DNA from: Teredinibacter franksiae
GTDB taxonomy: Bacteria; Pseudomonadota; Gammaproteobacteria; Pseudomonadales; Cellvibrionaceae
Assembly: GCF_014218805.1 (NCBI RefSeq)
Contig: NZ_JACJUV010000001.1
Coordinates: 1,872,501-1,936,500 of the forward strand
Direction: 5' to 3'
DNA length: 64,000 nucleotides
Under the pieces are notes generated by a model. It did no database searches, was not told where the DNA came from, and was given only the letters and a program-made list of their open reading frames with translations. Position numbers and translations under genes: made by a program. This document shows positions 36,952 to 46,483 of the stretch, in pieces. The first letter of the stretch is position 1. Every line of letters starts with the position of its first letter.

Positions 36952-38463
36952 CTAGTCCGACAACACGCGGAATCGACGTAATTCCAGCAAACGATAGCCC
37001 GTGTAACTGCCCAGTAAAATCACCAGCGCCATCGACACCAACTGCAAGCCAATAAAATTAAACGTGAGATGACGCACGATATCATTAATCATCACCCCAT
37101 AGGCCGCCAGCGCTACAAGTAAAGAACCACCGGCTTGTACCAGCACCTCCTTGGAGCCTTCCTCCTCCCAGAGAATGGACATACGCTCAATCGTCCAGCT
37201 GAGAATAATCATAGGGAAGAAGGTAATCTTGAGGCCCTCACTCAAACCCAACTGAAACGACAGCAGAGCAAACACCGCGATAATTGAAATAACCGTGATA
37301 ATCACAGCCGAAATTCTCGCAACCAACAATAAGTTCAAATGGGAAAAATAGCTGCGAATGATCAAACCAAAACCAACAATCAATATAAAACCAATAATAC
37401 CGGTAAGCAGGCTGGTTTGAATAAAGGAGATCGCGATAAGTACCGGCATAAAGGTACCCGTGGTGCGCAGGCCAATTAGCACACGCATAAACACCACCAC
37501 CAGCACCCCCACTGGAATCAACAGAATACCTTTAAACATCGTCTGCTCTTCCACCGGCAGACTGTGAATAGAAAAGTCGAGGAAGGCGACACCGTTGGCC
37601 TTAACCTGCTTCAGCACACGCGCCATCGGTACTTCTTGTTCTATCACCGAAAACATTACCCTCGACTGCGAGCCGCCGACTATATCCAGTAGTGAACCCG
37701 ACTGATACTCCCACAGCAGCCGGTTACGACTACTCCCCTGACGCCCCGTTAAAGGGTTAAATAGCTGGTAGTCATCGCCATCAAACACTTGTATATAGGT
37801 ATTCAGTTGCTGCCGACGGCGCCCATCCTCCAACGCCAAGGTCAACACCTCCTGCGCTGGTACTCCAGCATGCTGGAGTAGTTGCACCATCCACAGGCTA
37901 AGTGGCTTTTTTTGTGCCAAAAATTGGGCGCTCTGAGCTTGGTTGCCAAATTCGGTGATCAGTTCGCGTGCGAGGGTAAAATTATCGGCCGAACGCTCCA
38001 GCGCATTGGTCAGCAACTGTAACGCCGAGGTTTCATGGGGGCCCGCTCCTGGCAAGGCTCGGGTTTCCGCCGGGGAAGGTGGGCGACCGGGTACCTCTAG
38101 GTCGGGGTTCACCTGCATGTCTACCCGGTAATAAAGCGATTGAGCACCCCAAGCACTGCGAATACTCCATTGCGCGCGACGCTCACCATCATTTTCTAGG
38201 TACGCCAACCCATAACCAGGGCTGGCGGTATGCTCACCAATACGCTCGAAGCCCGTCTGACTGGCCGGTATCGCGAGTGAAGCTTTTACCGGTTCACCGT
38301 TGGCGAGAAACTCAACCTTCGCCTCAATTGACCACACCTGGCGTTTTTCACCCGGCAGGAATGGCACATCAAAAACCTGATGGCGATACCATGTAAGAAG
38401 ACTGCCGGCCAACAGTAGCAGGCCCACAATAACGAAGAGTGACGCGCGTGATCGATTTACCAT
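36952..38463 (-). CDS. Inactive transglutaminase fused to seven membrane helices (UUP1 type)
   Basis: A 503-residue protein. An N-terminal membrane helix (about 8-25) precedes a periplasmic region of about 250 residues resembling a transglutaminase fold without an obvious catalytic Cys (SLWMVQLLQHAGVPAQEVL, then RQQLNTYIQVFDGDDYQLFNPLTG). The C-terminal part (about 300-500) contains seven membrane helices (FKGILLIPVGVLVVVFMRVLIGLRTTGTF onward). This matches the family described as an inactive transglutaminase fused to 7TM helices. It forms a conserved trio with the ATP-grasp ligase and the retropepsin-like protease. Confidence 0.88.
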   Translation of the reverse strand: MVNRSRASLFVIVGLLLLAGSLLTWYRHQVFDVPFLPGEKRQVWSIEAKVEFLANGEPVKASLAIPASQTGFERIGEHTASPGYGLAYLENDGERRAQWSIRSAWGAQSLYYRVDMQVNPDLEVPGRPPSPAETRALPGAGPHETSALQLLTNALERSADNFTLARELITEFGNQAQSAQFLAQKKPLSLWMVQLLQHAGVPAQEVLTLALEDGRRRQQLNTYIQVFDGDDYQLFNPLTGRQGSSRNRLLWEYQSGSLLDIVGGSQSRVMFSVIEQEVPMARVLKQVKANGVAFLDFSIHSLPVEEQTMFKGILLIPVGVLVVVFMRVLIGLRTTGTFMPVLIAISFIQTSLLTGIIGFILIVGFGLIIRSYFSHLNLLLVARISAVIITVISIIAVFALLSFQLGLSEGLKITFFPMIILSWTIERMSILWEEEGSKEVLVQAGGSLLVALAAYGVMINDIVRHLTFNFIGLQLVSMALVILLGSYTGYRLLELRRFRVLSD

Positions 38464-38477
38464 GATTTAAGAGTATG

Positions 38478-39233
38478 TCAGGGGCTGGCCAGCTCGACCT
38501 TTGGCTGGGTAAATTTCTGGGAAACATCCACAACCGCAATGTCTTGTAAAAAACTGCGCCCCAGCAAGATGGGGTAGATCATACTATCGCGATCGGAAAG
38601 GTTGAATTCAACATCCTCAATGATGTCACCAATGCGTACCATCAAACGCACAACGGGGCGCTTCTCTACCTCACCATCGTTGGTCTGACGAATTTTCTTA
38701 ATGCGCACCAGCGGCGACTCAAATAAGCGATCTTCACCCACGGTAGGAATTTGGAATCGTACCCACTTACTTCCGTTGCGCTCAAACGGTTGAATATCGG
38801 CCGCATACAGTAAAGAAGATGCGGCTCCGGTATCAATACGAGCTTTGAATCGCTGATTGGCGATATCCAGCCAGGCCCACTCAACCCGGCCAATCACCAA
38901 TTTATTATCGGCGCCTAGCGCCAGAGCGGGGACTGGTAGTTCCACTATTGGCGACTCGCGGGTTTCCAGAGGTTCAGCCCCAAGATCTTTACGGGTAACA
39001 ATTGAGTGCATATCCGCCACCTGTGTTTGCAGGCTTTGCATTTGCTCCGACATTAACCGCTGCGCTTGAACCAAACTTTGCAGTTGCTGACCCTGTTCAT
39101 CCAGCAGCAACTGCTGCTGTTCCAGAATATCCTGCTGAGCAATGGTTGTTTCGTCTTTCTGTTGGGACAGGGCACACCCCCCCAGCAGCTGGGCCACGGC
39201 CATTAAAACTGTCAGTTGAGCAATACGGTTCAT
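38478..39233 (-). CDS. Retropepsin-like aspartic protease lipoprotein
   Basis: About 251 residues starting at the ATG at 39233, which gives a lipoprotein signal with lipobox LLGGC. The upstream start at 39323 would bury the signal 30 residues inside. A coiled-coil stretch (QQDILEQQQLLLDEQGQQLQ region) leads to a retropepsin-type domain with the catalytic DTGAA motif (KARIDTGAASSLLYA) and ILLGRSFLQDIAVVDVS near the end. This is the family often misnamed ATP-dependent zinc protease (DUF785/RimB-like). It lies 14 bases upstream of the transglutaminase/7TM gene. Confidence 0.88.
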   Translation of the reverse strand: MNRIAQLTVLMAVAQLLGGCALSQQKDETTIAQQDILEQQQLLLDEQGQQLQSLVQAQRLMSEQMQSLQTQVADMHSIVTRKDLGAEPLETRESPIVELPVPALALGADNKLVIGRVEWAWLDIANQRFKARIDTGAASSLLYAADIQPFERNGSKWVRFQIPTVGEDRLFESPLVRIKKIRQTNDGEVEKRPVVRLMVRIGDIIEDVEFNLSDRDSMIYPILLGRSFLQDIAVVDVSQKFTQPKVELASP

Positions 39234-39433
39234 GGATTGTCGATAACTCTTTGGGCAACTCTTGGCTAAACTCTTGGCTAAACTCACGGAATTTCTCATC
39301 ATCCGCTTTTTGTAAACTAGCATTTGCTACAATCGCGGGATTTAGGCTCTAACGCGAGGGCATGACATCTTAGCAGCGATTTTTATTGCTTCTGAGATAA
39401 ATCCCTCACACCGAAACATTTCAGGAGTAAGAT

Positions 39434-40114
39434 TTGAGTTTTTCTGCCATTATTTTTGATCACGACGGCACGCTAGTAGACTCGGAAGGTATTCACTACA
39501 ATATCTGGCGAGAACTACTGAGCACCGACTTTGGTATCAAGTTCAGTAAACAGGAATACCTGAATCACCATTGCGGCGTACCCACTTTACAAAACGCCGA
39601 GACAATCGTACAGCAATACGCGCTGGACTTGAATGCACAGCAACTTTACCAGCGAAACACCCAAGCCATGCATGCCTGGCTGAGCGAAAACTCATTCCCC
39701 CTATTCGCAACCGCGAAACCGGCACTAGACCAATGCCGCAATGCCGGGCTAAAAATTGGCCTTGCCACCGGCGCCAGCGATACCGAAGCCAATGCCACCC
39801 TCAAAGGCCACAAACTAGCCGAATATTTCACCGCCGTTACCACCAAAGACGACGTCGAACACACCAAACCGGCACCCGAGACCTACCTACTTACCGCCCA
39901 CAAACTCGGCGTGGAACCTCAAGTCTGCATTGCCATAGAAGACAGCAGCACAGGTATTGCCTCGGCTAAGGCTGCGGGCATGGTCTGTATCGCCGTCTCG
40001 AACGATTACTCCATATCACAGGATGTATCGCTCGCCGACCATCAAGTAGACGACCTACAGCAGGCGGTAAATTTGGTGTTAACACAATACTGCAACATCC
40101 AAGCAAACCTTTAA
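39434..40114 (+). CDS. HAD-superfamily phosphatase, phosphoglucomutase-like subgroup
   Basis: A 226-residue hydrolase starting at a TTG with a strong AGGAG seven bases upstream. Motif I is IFDHDGTLVDSEG (D-x-D), motif II is GLATGAS, and motifs III/IV are KPAPETYLLTAHKLGV and IAIEDSSTGIASAKAAGM. A helical cap lies between motifs I and II. It belongs to the subgroup that includes beta-phosphoglucomutases and sugar-phosphate phosphatases; the substrate is uncertain. It stands alone between divergent and tandem neighbours. Confidence 0.9.
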   Translation: MSFSAIIFDHDGTLVDSEGIHYNIWRELLSTDFGIKFSKQEYLNHHCGVPTLQNAETIVQQYALDLNAQQLYQRNTQAMHAWLSENSFPLFATAKPALDQCRNAGLKIGLATGASDTEANATLKGHKLAEYFTAVTTKDDVEHTKPAPETYLLTAHKLGVEPQVCIAIEDSSTGIASAKAAGMVCIAVSNDYSISQDVSLADHQVDDLQQAVNLVLTQYCNIQANL

Positions 40115-40219
40115 TTTCAAGCCTAATCGATCAAGGAGCAGTATTCAGCATCAGTTCAGCCTGTCGAGCGTAACCTGAATTCAGACCTAAAAAAGGGCCG
40201 CTTACAGAGGAGAACGACA

Positions 40220-40798
40220 ATGAAACGACTGAATCTGGCTTTGACAGTTACGGTATTATGCGTCGCCTTTATCAGCCCTCTAGCGCTGGCCCGCGGCCAT
40301 GATAACCACAAACGCGTTGCCTACGCACGGGTGATTAGCGTCGATCCCATCATCAAAACCGTACAGCGCCGCACTCCCGTCGAAAGCTGCTGGACTGAAC
40401 AGGTTCGCGAAGAAACACCGGTATACCGACACGCAGGGGGTCACTCACCAAACACCGCCAGTACTCTGCTCGGTAGTGTCATCGGCGGCGCTATTGGTCA
40501 TAGCGTAGGCGCTGGCAACGAGAACAAAAAAGTGGGCACGGTAGTGGGTGCATTACTGGGCGCCACTATTGGTCGCGATGTTGGCCGCAGGCAAAGCAAC
40601 GAGCAATACTCTCACACCGAGGTCAACTACCGCGATGTGCGACGCTGTATAATTGAAGACAGGACCAACCTTGAAACTGTACCTGTGGGCTACAACGTCA
40701 CCTATGCATACCGTGGCGAAACCTACACCACCCGCACACGGCAGCACCCAGGCAAGAAAATAAAAGTCGCCGTTCGCATTCGACCTCTGGAAGATTGA
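40220..40798 (+). CDS. Glycine-zipper 2TM outer-envelope protein
   Basis: A 192-residue exported protein with a signal peptide (about 1-24, ending LALARG). The region GSVIGGAIGHSVGAGNENKK with VGALLGATIGRDVG forms a glycine zipper (about 87-125) that should insert in or span a membrane. The rest is polar, with conserved cysteines (ESCWTEQV and RRCIIED). Similar proteins are annotated as glycine zipper 2TM or SlyB-like. AGAGGAGA precedes the ATG. It overlaps or abuts the PepSY gene. Confidence 0.85.
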   Translation: MKRLNLALTVTVLCVAFISPLALARGHDNHKRVAYARVISVDPIIKTVQRRTPVESCWTEQVREETPVYRHAGGHSPNTASTLLGSVIGGAIGHSVGAGNENKKVGTVVGALLGATIGRDVGRRQSNEQYSHTEVNYRDVRRCIIEDRTNLETVPVGYNVTYAYRGETYTTRTRQHPGKKIKVAVRIRPLED

Positions 40799-40866
40799 TG
40801 ATGTCGAGTGAATTGGCGTCTATGTTTGGCATACAATGGGGTCTCACTCACTTCAACATTAACGTT

Positions 40867-41214
40867 ATGTCCACTCAAAGCCTAAAACAACTCAGTCGAT
40901 ATACCCTGCTGACGGGGCTACTGCTAAGTACATCCAGCGCTCTGGGCTATAGCCACAAGGACAGCTATTTCGTCAATAATGTCGCCGTAGAAGCCACTGA
41001 CCAAAAGCCATTCGTCGCCAACCCCCGCTGGCAACTCGCCCAGACATCCATCAGTAAAAGCGAGGCGGCCTTTGCCGCAAAACAACGCTATGGCGGTAAA
41101 ATATTGAGCGTGAACAAAAGTGATAACGTCTATCGGGTCAAGCTACTACTGGATAGCGGTAAAGTAATTATCGTTGTCGTCGATGCCAACACAGGTAAAG
41201 TGCTCGGTCGATAG
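40867..41214 (+). CDS. PepSY-domain periplasmic protein
   Basis: A protein of about 115 residues from the ATG at 40867, giving a clean signal peptide (STQSLKQLSRYTLLTGLLLSTSSALG). Starts at 40795-40801, translationally coupled to the upstream gene, would add 22-24 residues before the signal. The C-terminal 60 residues are a PepSY domain (TSISKSEAAFAAKQRYGGKILSV, then YRVKLLLDSGKVIIVVVDANTG). PepSY genes are often placed beside two-component systems and may inhibit envelope peptidases or help sensing. Here a two-component pair follows. Confidence 0.82.
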   Translation: MSTQSLKQLSRYTLLTGLLLSTSSALGYSHKDSYFVNNVAVEATDQKPFVANPRWQLAQTSISKSEAAFAAKQRYGGKILSVNKSDNVYRVKLLLDSGKVIIVVVDANTGKVLGR

Positions 41215-41256
41215 TCGTCGCACGAACAAAAAAAGTCGGAGTGAAAGGAACGCCCT

Positions 41257-41937
41257 ATGAAAATGCTGATAGTTGAAGACGAAGACGCCATCCGCCAACA
41301 ACTGGCCGATTACTTCAGCGCACAGAATTTTGTGATTGAAACCGCCGCCGACGGCGAAGATGGCTGCTATTTTGCTACCGAATACGACTTTGATCTGGCG
41401 GTCATTGATATCGGCCTACCCAAAATGGACGGCATAGAGATTATCAAGCGCCTCCGCGCAGCGGGCAAAAAATACCCGGTATTGGTTCTCACCGCTCGAG
41501 GTCACTGGCAAGACAAAGTCAAAGGGCTGGAAGCCGGTGCCGATGACTACCTCGTCAAACCCTTTCACACCGAAGAGTTGCGCGCACGAGCCAATGCCTT
41601 AATTCGCCGTTCAGGCGGCAGCGCCACACCACAGCTGAATTTTGGCCCCATCATTATTGACACCTCAACCAAGCAAGTGAGCGTTAATCAAAGTGTTATT
41701 GAACTCACCAGCTATGAATACAACACCCTCGAATATCTTGCACTACACCCCGGCCAACCCATATCAAAAACCGAGCTGACCGAGCACCTCTACCACCAAG
41801 ATTTCGAGCGAGACAGCAATGTTATTGAAGTATTCATTGGTCGTCTGCGTAAAAAGCTAGATCCCGACAACCACCTTAAGCCTATCAGCACCGTTCGCGG
41901 CCAGGGCTACCGCTTCGCGCTGCAGCAAGGGAGTTAG
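41257..41937 (+). CDS. OmpR/PhoP-type response regulator
   Basis: A 226-residue regulator. The receiver domain (1-120) has the acidic pocket VEDEDA, phosphoacceptor Asp51 (LAVIDIGLP), the switch Thr in VLTARG and Lys in LVKPF. The C-terminal winged helix (about 130-222) ends with the OmpR signature (DSNVIEVFIGRLRKKLD and RGQGYRF). AAAGGA precedes the start. It is eight bases upstream of its sensor kinase, and the pair probably controls the PepSY and glycine-zipper genes or other envelope functions. Confidence 0.95.
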   Translation: MKMLIVEDEDAIRQQLADYFSAQNFVIETAADGEDGCYFATEYDFDLAVIDIGLPKMDGIEIIKRLRAAGKKYPVLVLTARGHWQDKVKGLEAGADDYLVKPFHTEELRARANALIRRSGGSATPQLNFGPIIIDTSTKQVSVNQSVIELTSYEYNTLEYLALHPGQPISKTELTEHLYHQDFERDSNVIEVFIGRLRKKLDPDNHLKPISTVRGQGYRFALQQGS

Positions 41938-41944
41938 CCACTGC

Positions 41945-43309
41945 ATGCTACCCAGGCCTGCGTCCTTAGCGGCTCGATTAACGCTTTCCTCCGCCTTGGT
42001 GCTACCGCTGATACTCGTGTTCAGCGCGTTCTCCCTGGACCGCGCGTTCTACCACAGCCTTCTGGATGCTGAACAACAGACCCTGCAATCACAGCTGTAT
42101 TTAATGATGGGCGCAGCGGAACCGGGCACACTTAAAGAAGATCCAGAACTGCAATTACCCGAAGCCCTGGCTGAACCGCGCTTTAACCGCCCGCTATCGG
42201 GCCTGTCTGGGGTTATCGTAAAGCCAGATGGCGAAAAAATGTGGCAGAGCATCTCCCACCCCACTCTCGATCAGCCGCCAGAAAAAATCCTGAAACAACC
42301 GTTTATCCCCGGTGGCGAACACTTCGTAGAAGTGGCCATTGCTGACAACCTTTATTTTTCTTTCAGCTTCGACTCTGTTTGGGAGGTAAAGGGAGAAGAC
42401 AACCTATATCGCTTTGTCGTACTGCATAACCAGCGCTACTTAAAACATGCATTAAAAAGCTACCGGGAAGTACTCTGGCTATGGATTGGCGGTATCGCTA
42501 TTTTATTTATTGCCGCGCTATTCTTTATTACCCGCTGGGGGCTCCGCCCACTGAACCGGTTGGCGCTCGAATTAAAGAAGTTTCAGCAGGGGCAAAATAC
42601 CAGCCTTGAAGGCCAATACCCCAGTGAGATTGCCCCGGTTATCAGCAACCTGAACGAAGTGCTCGACAGCGAACAGGCCCAGCGCCAACGCTATAAAAAC
42701 ACCTTATCGGACCTTGCTCATAGCTTAAAAACACCGCTAGCTATCATACGCGCGGAACTCGAAACCCAAAACGACAGTCAGAGTAGCGCCATCGACGAAC
42801 AAATTTCGCGGATGGCCGATATCATTCAGCACCAGTTGCAACGCGCCACCCTTAAAAGCACCACAAGTATGCGCGTAAAGACGCCTTTGGCCGAAACCGT
42901 TAAGCGCGTAACCAGCGCACTCGAAAAGGTGTATGGAGATAAAGCCTTTACGGTAGAGATTGCTATTGATGAAAGCCTGCAATTTCCCGGTGATGAAAGC
43001 GATGCCCTGGAGATTTTCGGCAACCTACTGGAGAATGCGTTTAAATACGGGCAAAACCAACTCCACGTTAACGCTAGCCAAACGCCAAAAGAACTAAGGG
43101 TTGTCATCGCCGACAACGGCCCAGGCATTCCAGAACACTTGAAAAAAACACTGCTTAACCGCGGCGCCCGCGCCGACACCAGCGTTCAAGGGCAAGGCAT
43201 TGGCCTGGCAATAGTCGTCGACATGCTCAGCAGTTATTCTGCGCAATTAGACATTGGCGACAGCCCTCTCGGTGGCGCAGAATTTAAACTTACATTCCCA
43301 AAAATTTAA
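41945..43309 (+). CDS. Sensor histidine kinase (PhoQ/QseC-like)
   Basis: A 454-residue kinase. One N-terminal helix (about 10-28), a periplasmic sensor of about 145 residues and a second helix (about 176-195) precede a linker, then HisKA with His259 (DLAHSLKTPLAII) and HATPase with N-box NLLENAFKYG, DNGPGIP and a QGQGIGLAIV loop. The HisKA form SLKTPL and general layout resemble PhoQ. The ligand is not evident. It is paired with the regulator immediately upstream. Confidence 0.94.
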   Translation: MLPRPASLAARLTLSSALVLPLILVFSAFSLDRAFYHSLLDAEQQTLQSQLYLMMGAAEPGTLKEDPELQLPEALAEPRFNRPLSGLSGVIVKPDGEKMWQSISHPTLDQPPEKILKQPFIPGGEHFVEVAIADNLYFSFSFDSVWEVKGEDNLYRFVVLHNQRYLKHALKSYREVLWLWIGGIAILFIAALFFITRWGLRPLNRLALELKKFQQGQNTSLEGQYPSEIAPVISNLNEVLDSEQAQRQRYKNTLSDLAHSLKTPLAIIRAELETQNDSQSSAIDEQISRMADIIQHQLQRATLKSTTSMRVKTPLAETVKRVTSALEKVYGDKAFTVEIAIDESLQFPGDESDALEIFGNLLENAFKYGQNQLHVNASQTPKELRVVIADNGPGIPEHLKKTLLNRGARADTSVQGQGIGLAIVVDMLSSYSAQLDIGDSPLGGAEFKLTFPKI

Positions 43310-43311
43310 AC

Positions 43312-43737
43312 ATGTTTATTAATACGTTAAATAGTGCACTTCACACACTCTTTTTTCATCCTCGTTTACGCCTGCTGCGCAGGGGGCAACTGCTTGTTGC
43401 CCTTGGCGTGTTTGCCTATATGGCGCTGTCCTCTTCACCCGGCGTTTGGACAAGCGCGCTTTCAGATAAGCTGCTCCATTTTCTCGGCAACCTATTATTA
43501 ATCGGTTCAATCTGGGTAGCCTTCTTTGGTTCTATCAACGGTCGCTTAGCCATCCTGTTTGCGGTGATCTATTCGCTGACAATTGAGAGCTTTCAAGCAT
43601 TCACAACCATGCGCCATCCGGATCTTTTTGACGCGGCAGCAAACCTACTGGGTATTTTTGTGGGGTTCGGTGTATGCCGGCTCAGCGGGCACTATATACT
43701 CAGACTTGAAGCGCGAAAGGCCGAACCAGAAGAATAA
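43312..43737 (+). CDS. VanZ-like membrane protein
   Basis: A 141-residue protein with about four membrane helices and the VanZ pattern: DKLLHFLGNLLLIGSIWVAF and, near the end, ESFQAFTTMRHPDLFDAAANLLGIFVGF. VanZ-like proteins are small membrane proteins of unclear activity, once linked to teicoplanin resistance. It begins two bases after the kinase stop, so it is probably part of that transcript. Its last 38 bases overlap the end of the convergent exporter gene. Confidence 0.88.
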   Translation: MFINTLNSALHTLFFHPRLRLLRRGQLLVALGVFAYMALSSSPGVWTSALSDKLLHFLGNLLLIGSIWVAFFGSINGRLAILFAVIYSLTIESFQAFTTMRHPDLFDAAANLLGIFVGFGVCRLSGHYILRLEARKAEPEE

Positions 43738-46273
43738 GTTTCGGCAATAGCAATAACGCCCCCAGCAACGCAAGAAACATTGCCAAGCCAGTCAGTAGGC
43801 CGAAGTATATGGTAGGAATAAACGCCGAGAGCACCATGATGGCAAAGCCAAAAATAATAATCACCGAAGTATAAAACATGGCTCGACCAATGGAGCTATG
43901 TGCGCGATGCATGCTGGCAATATAATTACCATCTTCCGCCAGCTCACGTCGAAATCTATGTACATAATGAATAGTGTTATCAACACCGATACCTACCGTA
44001 ATGGCCGCTACTGTAATCGTCATCATATCCAGCGGTAAGCCGAAAACACCCATAAAGCCTAGAATGCCAACAGCCGCAAGTATCGTTGGCACTATTGCCA
44101 CCAGCGCAACTTTGATTGAGCGAAACAAAATTATAAACATAATGAAGATACCAACCAGCACTGTACCCAACGTTGAGATCTGCGAACTGAATAAACTTTG
44201 CAACATATTGTTGTACAGTACCAGCAAACCGGTAAATCGCAGCTGATTTTCGGCCGCCATACCTTCGCTAATAATATATTCACGAATTCGCTCAACCAGC
44301 TCCGCCCGTTTTAAATCAGGGTAGCCATCGTGAATCCGCAGGGTAATACGCGTTTGGTTTTTTTCGGAAGAAAGGTAGGGATCTATCAGCGCACTTTTCA
44401 CTTCACGCGGTAATTTTTTCTCCATTACCGCAAGCTCAACATCATTCAGCCCGCCACTGATGTCCCGGCCAATTTTGTAGAGAATAGCCAGCGACTGCAC
44501 TTTACCCACTTCCGGTAAGCTTTCCAGATAATCGTGTATTTTTTCTACCTGTCGCAAACCGGCAACCGTCATCCAAAAGCCGGGTTCATCGGCACCGTGT
44601 TCTGAAAATGGGTCAACTTCCGAGAACGGGTCTTCCTCTGTTATCGGCTCTAGAGATTCAAATGGGTCAACTTCATCGAAGGGGTCTGCTTCGGCAAACG
44701 GATCGTCTTCGTCTGCAAACTGCCGCTCAGTGATCTCTGCCGCATGGTTAATAACGATATCTAACGATGTTGTTCCACCGAGTTCGGAATCGATTACCGA
44801 TAACCCCTGATAAATCTCGGTACTGTCATGAAAGTAATCAATAAACCGATTTTCGACTTGTAAACGCGTGACACCCCAGCCGCCGGCCACAGCAAGCAAA
44901 AAACTCACAACCAGCACCACGCCACCCTGGCGCTCTACAAACCGGGAAAAATACAGTGTTATGGGCTGCGAGAGCTTAGCTGAATCAGCTGTATCGCCCT
45001 CGGATTTAGCCGCTTTATGCACACCATTTTTTTTCAACAACATTAATGCTGCAGGCAATACCGTAAAAGCCAATACAAAAGCCAATACCAAGCCTATTGT
45101 CATTAACCAGCCAAAATCAATGACCGGACGAATATTGCTCACCACTAACGACGCAAAGGCAACAACAGAGGTCATCACCGTATACAAGCACGGCATCACC
45201 ATAAATCTAACGGTTTCCGTTACCAGTTTGCGCTGACTCCAGCCGCGCTCCTGCTCAGCAAACTCTCGGTAGCGCACCACAAGATGAATAATAATAGCGA
45301 GGGAGATAATCAGAAGCAGCGCAACGAAATTAGAGGAGATAACCGTTAACCGCCAATCCACCCAACTCACATAACCGAGCATAAGCAGAACAGCAGCCAT
45401 ACAGGTAACCATCGGAATCACAACAAAGCGCCAAGAGCGGAAAATAATCGCCAGCACGAGCACCATAAAAATCAGTACGGCAGTACCAAAAACCACCAAA
45501 TCGCTTTGAATAAAGCTGATCATATCGGCGGTGATCATGGTTAGCCCACCCACATAAATTTGGGCGTCACTGCGGTATTTGTCAACAATTGCTCTAACCT
45601 GCTCAACGCGCAGGTGATCTCTTTCCGACGCTACAGTACGGTGGATCAGCAGCGCCTCCCTGACTTGCCGCAGTACCTCAACATCGGCAAGCTCGCCCGC
45701 TTTTTTTTGCAACGATAGCGTGTCACGCTTTTTAACCAACTCTATATATTTTTCATCTACACGAAGATTTAATTGCAATGCCGTTGTTTGACCATCGGGC
45801 CCAAGGATCAAGTTTCGGTAAGCAGGGCTGGTCAAGAACTCCTGCTTAGCCTGGGTAAAATCCACCCCCGGCGTCAGAAGATTACGGGAACCAGCGACCA
45901 TTTCTGAAATCGTTAACTTTGGGCTATACAGCAACGGCACGTCGAGAATGGAATTCAGACTAACCACGCCTTCTACGGCTGCCAACTCATCGCGTAATTC
46001 TTGTAGGTTAGCCAACACGTCCTGACTAAATAACGACTCGTGTGGCCGGTAGGTCACCACCAAAAAGTCGCCGCTACTATAGGTTTTGATAACTTCGCGA
46101 TAAAAATCGAGATCTTCGTCATATTCCAGCGTTAGCGCATCGGAAGAGGCGTCCAGCTTAAAATTTGGTAGGCCAATAATCGCCCACACTAATACGCAAC
46201 CCAACATTATTAAGGTAGATTTCGGGAACTGGGTGATCAGAGAAATATATTGGTTAAAAAGCCTGCCAAACAT
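43700..46273 (-). CDS. MMPL/RND-superfamily exporter
   Basis: An 857-residue transporter with two repeats of six membrane helices. TM1 (about 18-37) is followed by a periplasmic loop to about 235, TM2-6 lie at about 236-420, TM7 at about 445-465, a second loop reaches about 700, and TM8-12 lie at about 710-850. SSD-like segments GVDNTIHYVHRFRRE and ITVAAITVGIGVDNT are typical. This family (predicted RND exporters, hopanoid/lipid transporter relatives) moves lipids or hydrophobic compounds. The second loop contains an unusual acidic insert at about 515-561 with five DPF triplets. Confidence 0.88.
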   Translation of the reverse strand: MFGRLFNQYISLITQFPKSTLIMLGCVLVWAIIGLPNFKLDASSDALTLEYDEDLDFYREVIKTYSSGDFLVVTYRPHESLFSQDVLANLQELRDELAAVEGVVSLNSILDVPLLYSPKLTISEMVAGSRNLLTPGVDFTQAKQEFLTSPAYRNLILGPDGQTTALQLNLRVDEKYIELVKKRDTLSLQKKAGELADVEVLRQVREALLIHRTVASERDHLRVEQVRAIVDKYRSDAQIYVGGLTMITADMISFIQSDLVVFGTAVLIFMVLVLAIIFRSWRFVVIPMVTCMAAVLLMLGYVSWVDWRLTVISSNFVALLLIISLAIIIHLVVRYREFAEQERGWSQRKLVTETVRFMVMPCLYTVMTSVVAFASLVVSNIRPVIDFGWLMTIGLVLAFVLAFTVLPAALMLLKKNGVHKAAKSEGDTADSAKLSQPITLYFSRFVERQGGVVLVVSFLLAVAGGWGVTRLQVENRFIDYFHDSTEIYQGLSVIDSELGGTTSLDIVINHAAEITERQFADEDDPFAEADPFDEVDPFESLEPITEEDPFSEVDPFSEHGADEPGFWMTVAGLRQVEKIHDYLESLPEVGKVQSLAILYKIGRDISGGLNDVELAVMEKKLPREVKSALIDPYLSSEKNQTRITLRIHDGYPDLKRAELVERIREYIISEGMAAENQLRFTGLLVLYNNMLQSLFSSQISTLGTVLVGIFIMFIILFRSIKVALVAIVPTILAAVGILGFMGVFGLPLDMMTITVAAITVGIGVDNTIHYVHRFRRELAEDGNYIASMHRAHSSIGRAMFYTSVIIIFGFAIMVLSAFIPTIYFGLLTGLAMFLALLGALLLLPKLILLVRPFALQV

Positions 46274-46483
46274 GGCGGTTTTACACGGTTCCTAGTTGGT
46301 CCATTAAAAACTGGACAGGAAGAAGGTAGATTAACAGGTAGAGAGTAAAAGAAGAGAAAAGTTAGCCTCCAATGCTAATCCATCGCGCTCGATTTCCGCG
46401 CATTATAGGGCTCAGAAGCCCATGCGTCATTAGCCAACCCGTAAATATTCGTTAATGAACCAACTTCTGAAGGCCAATGATTA

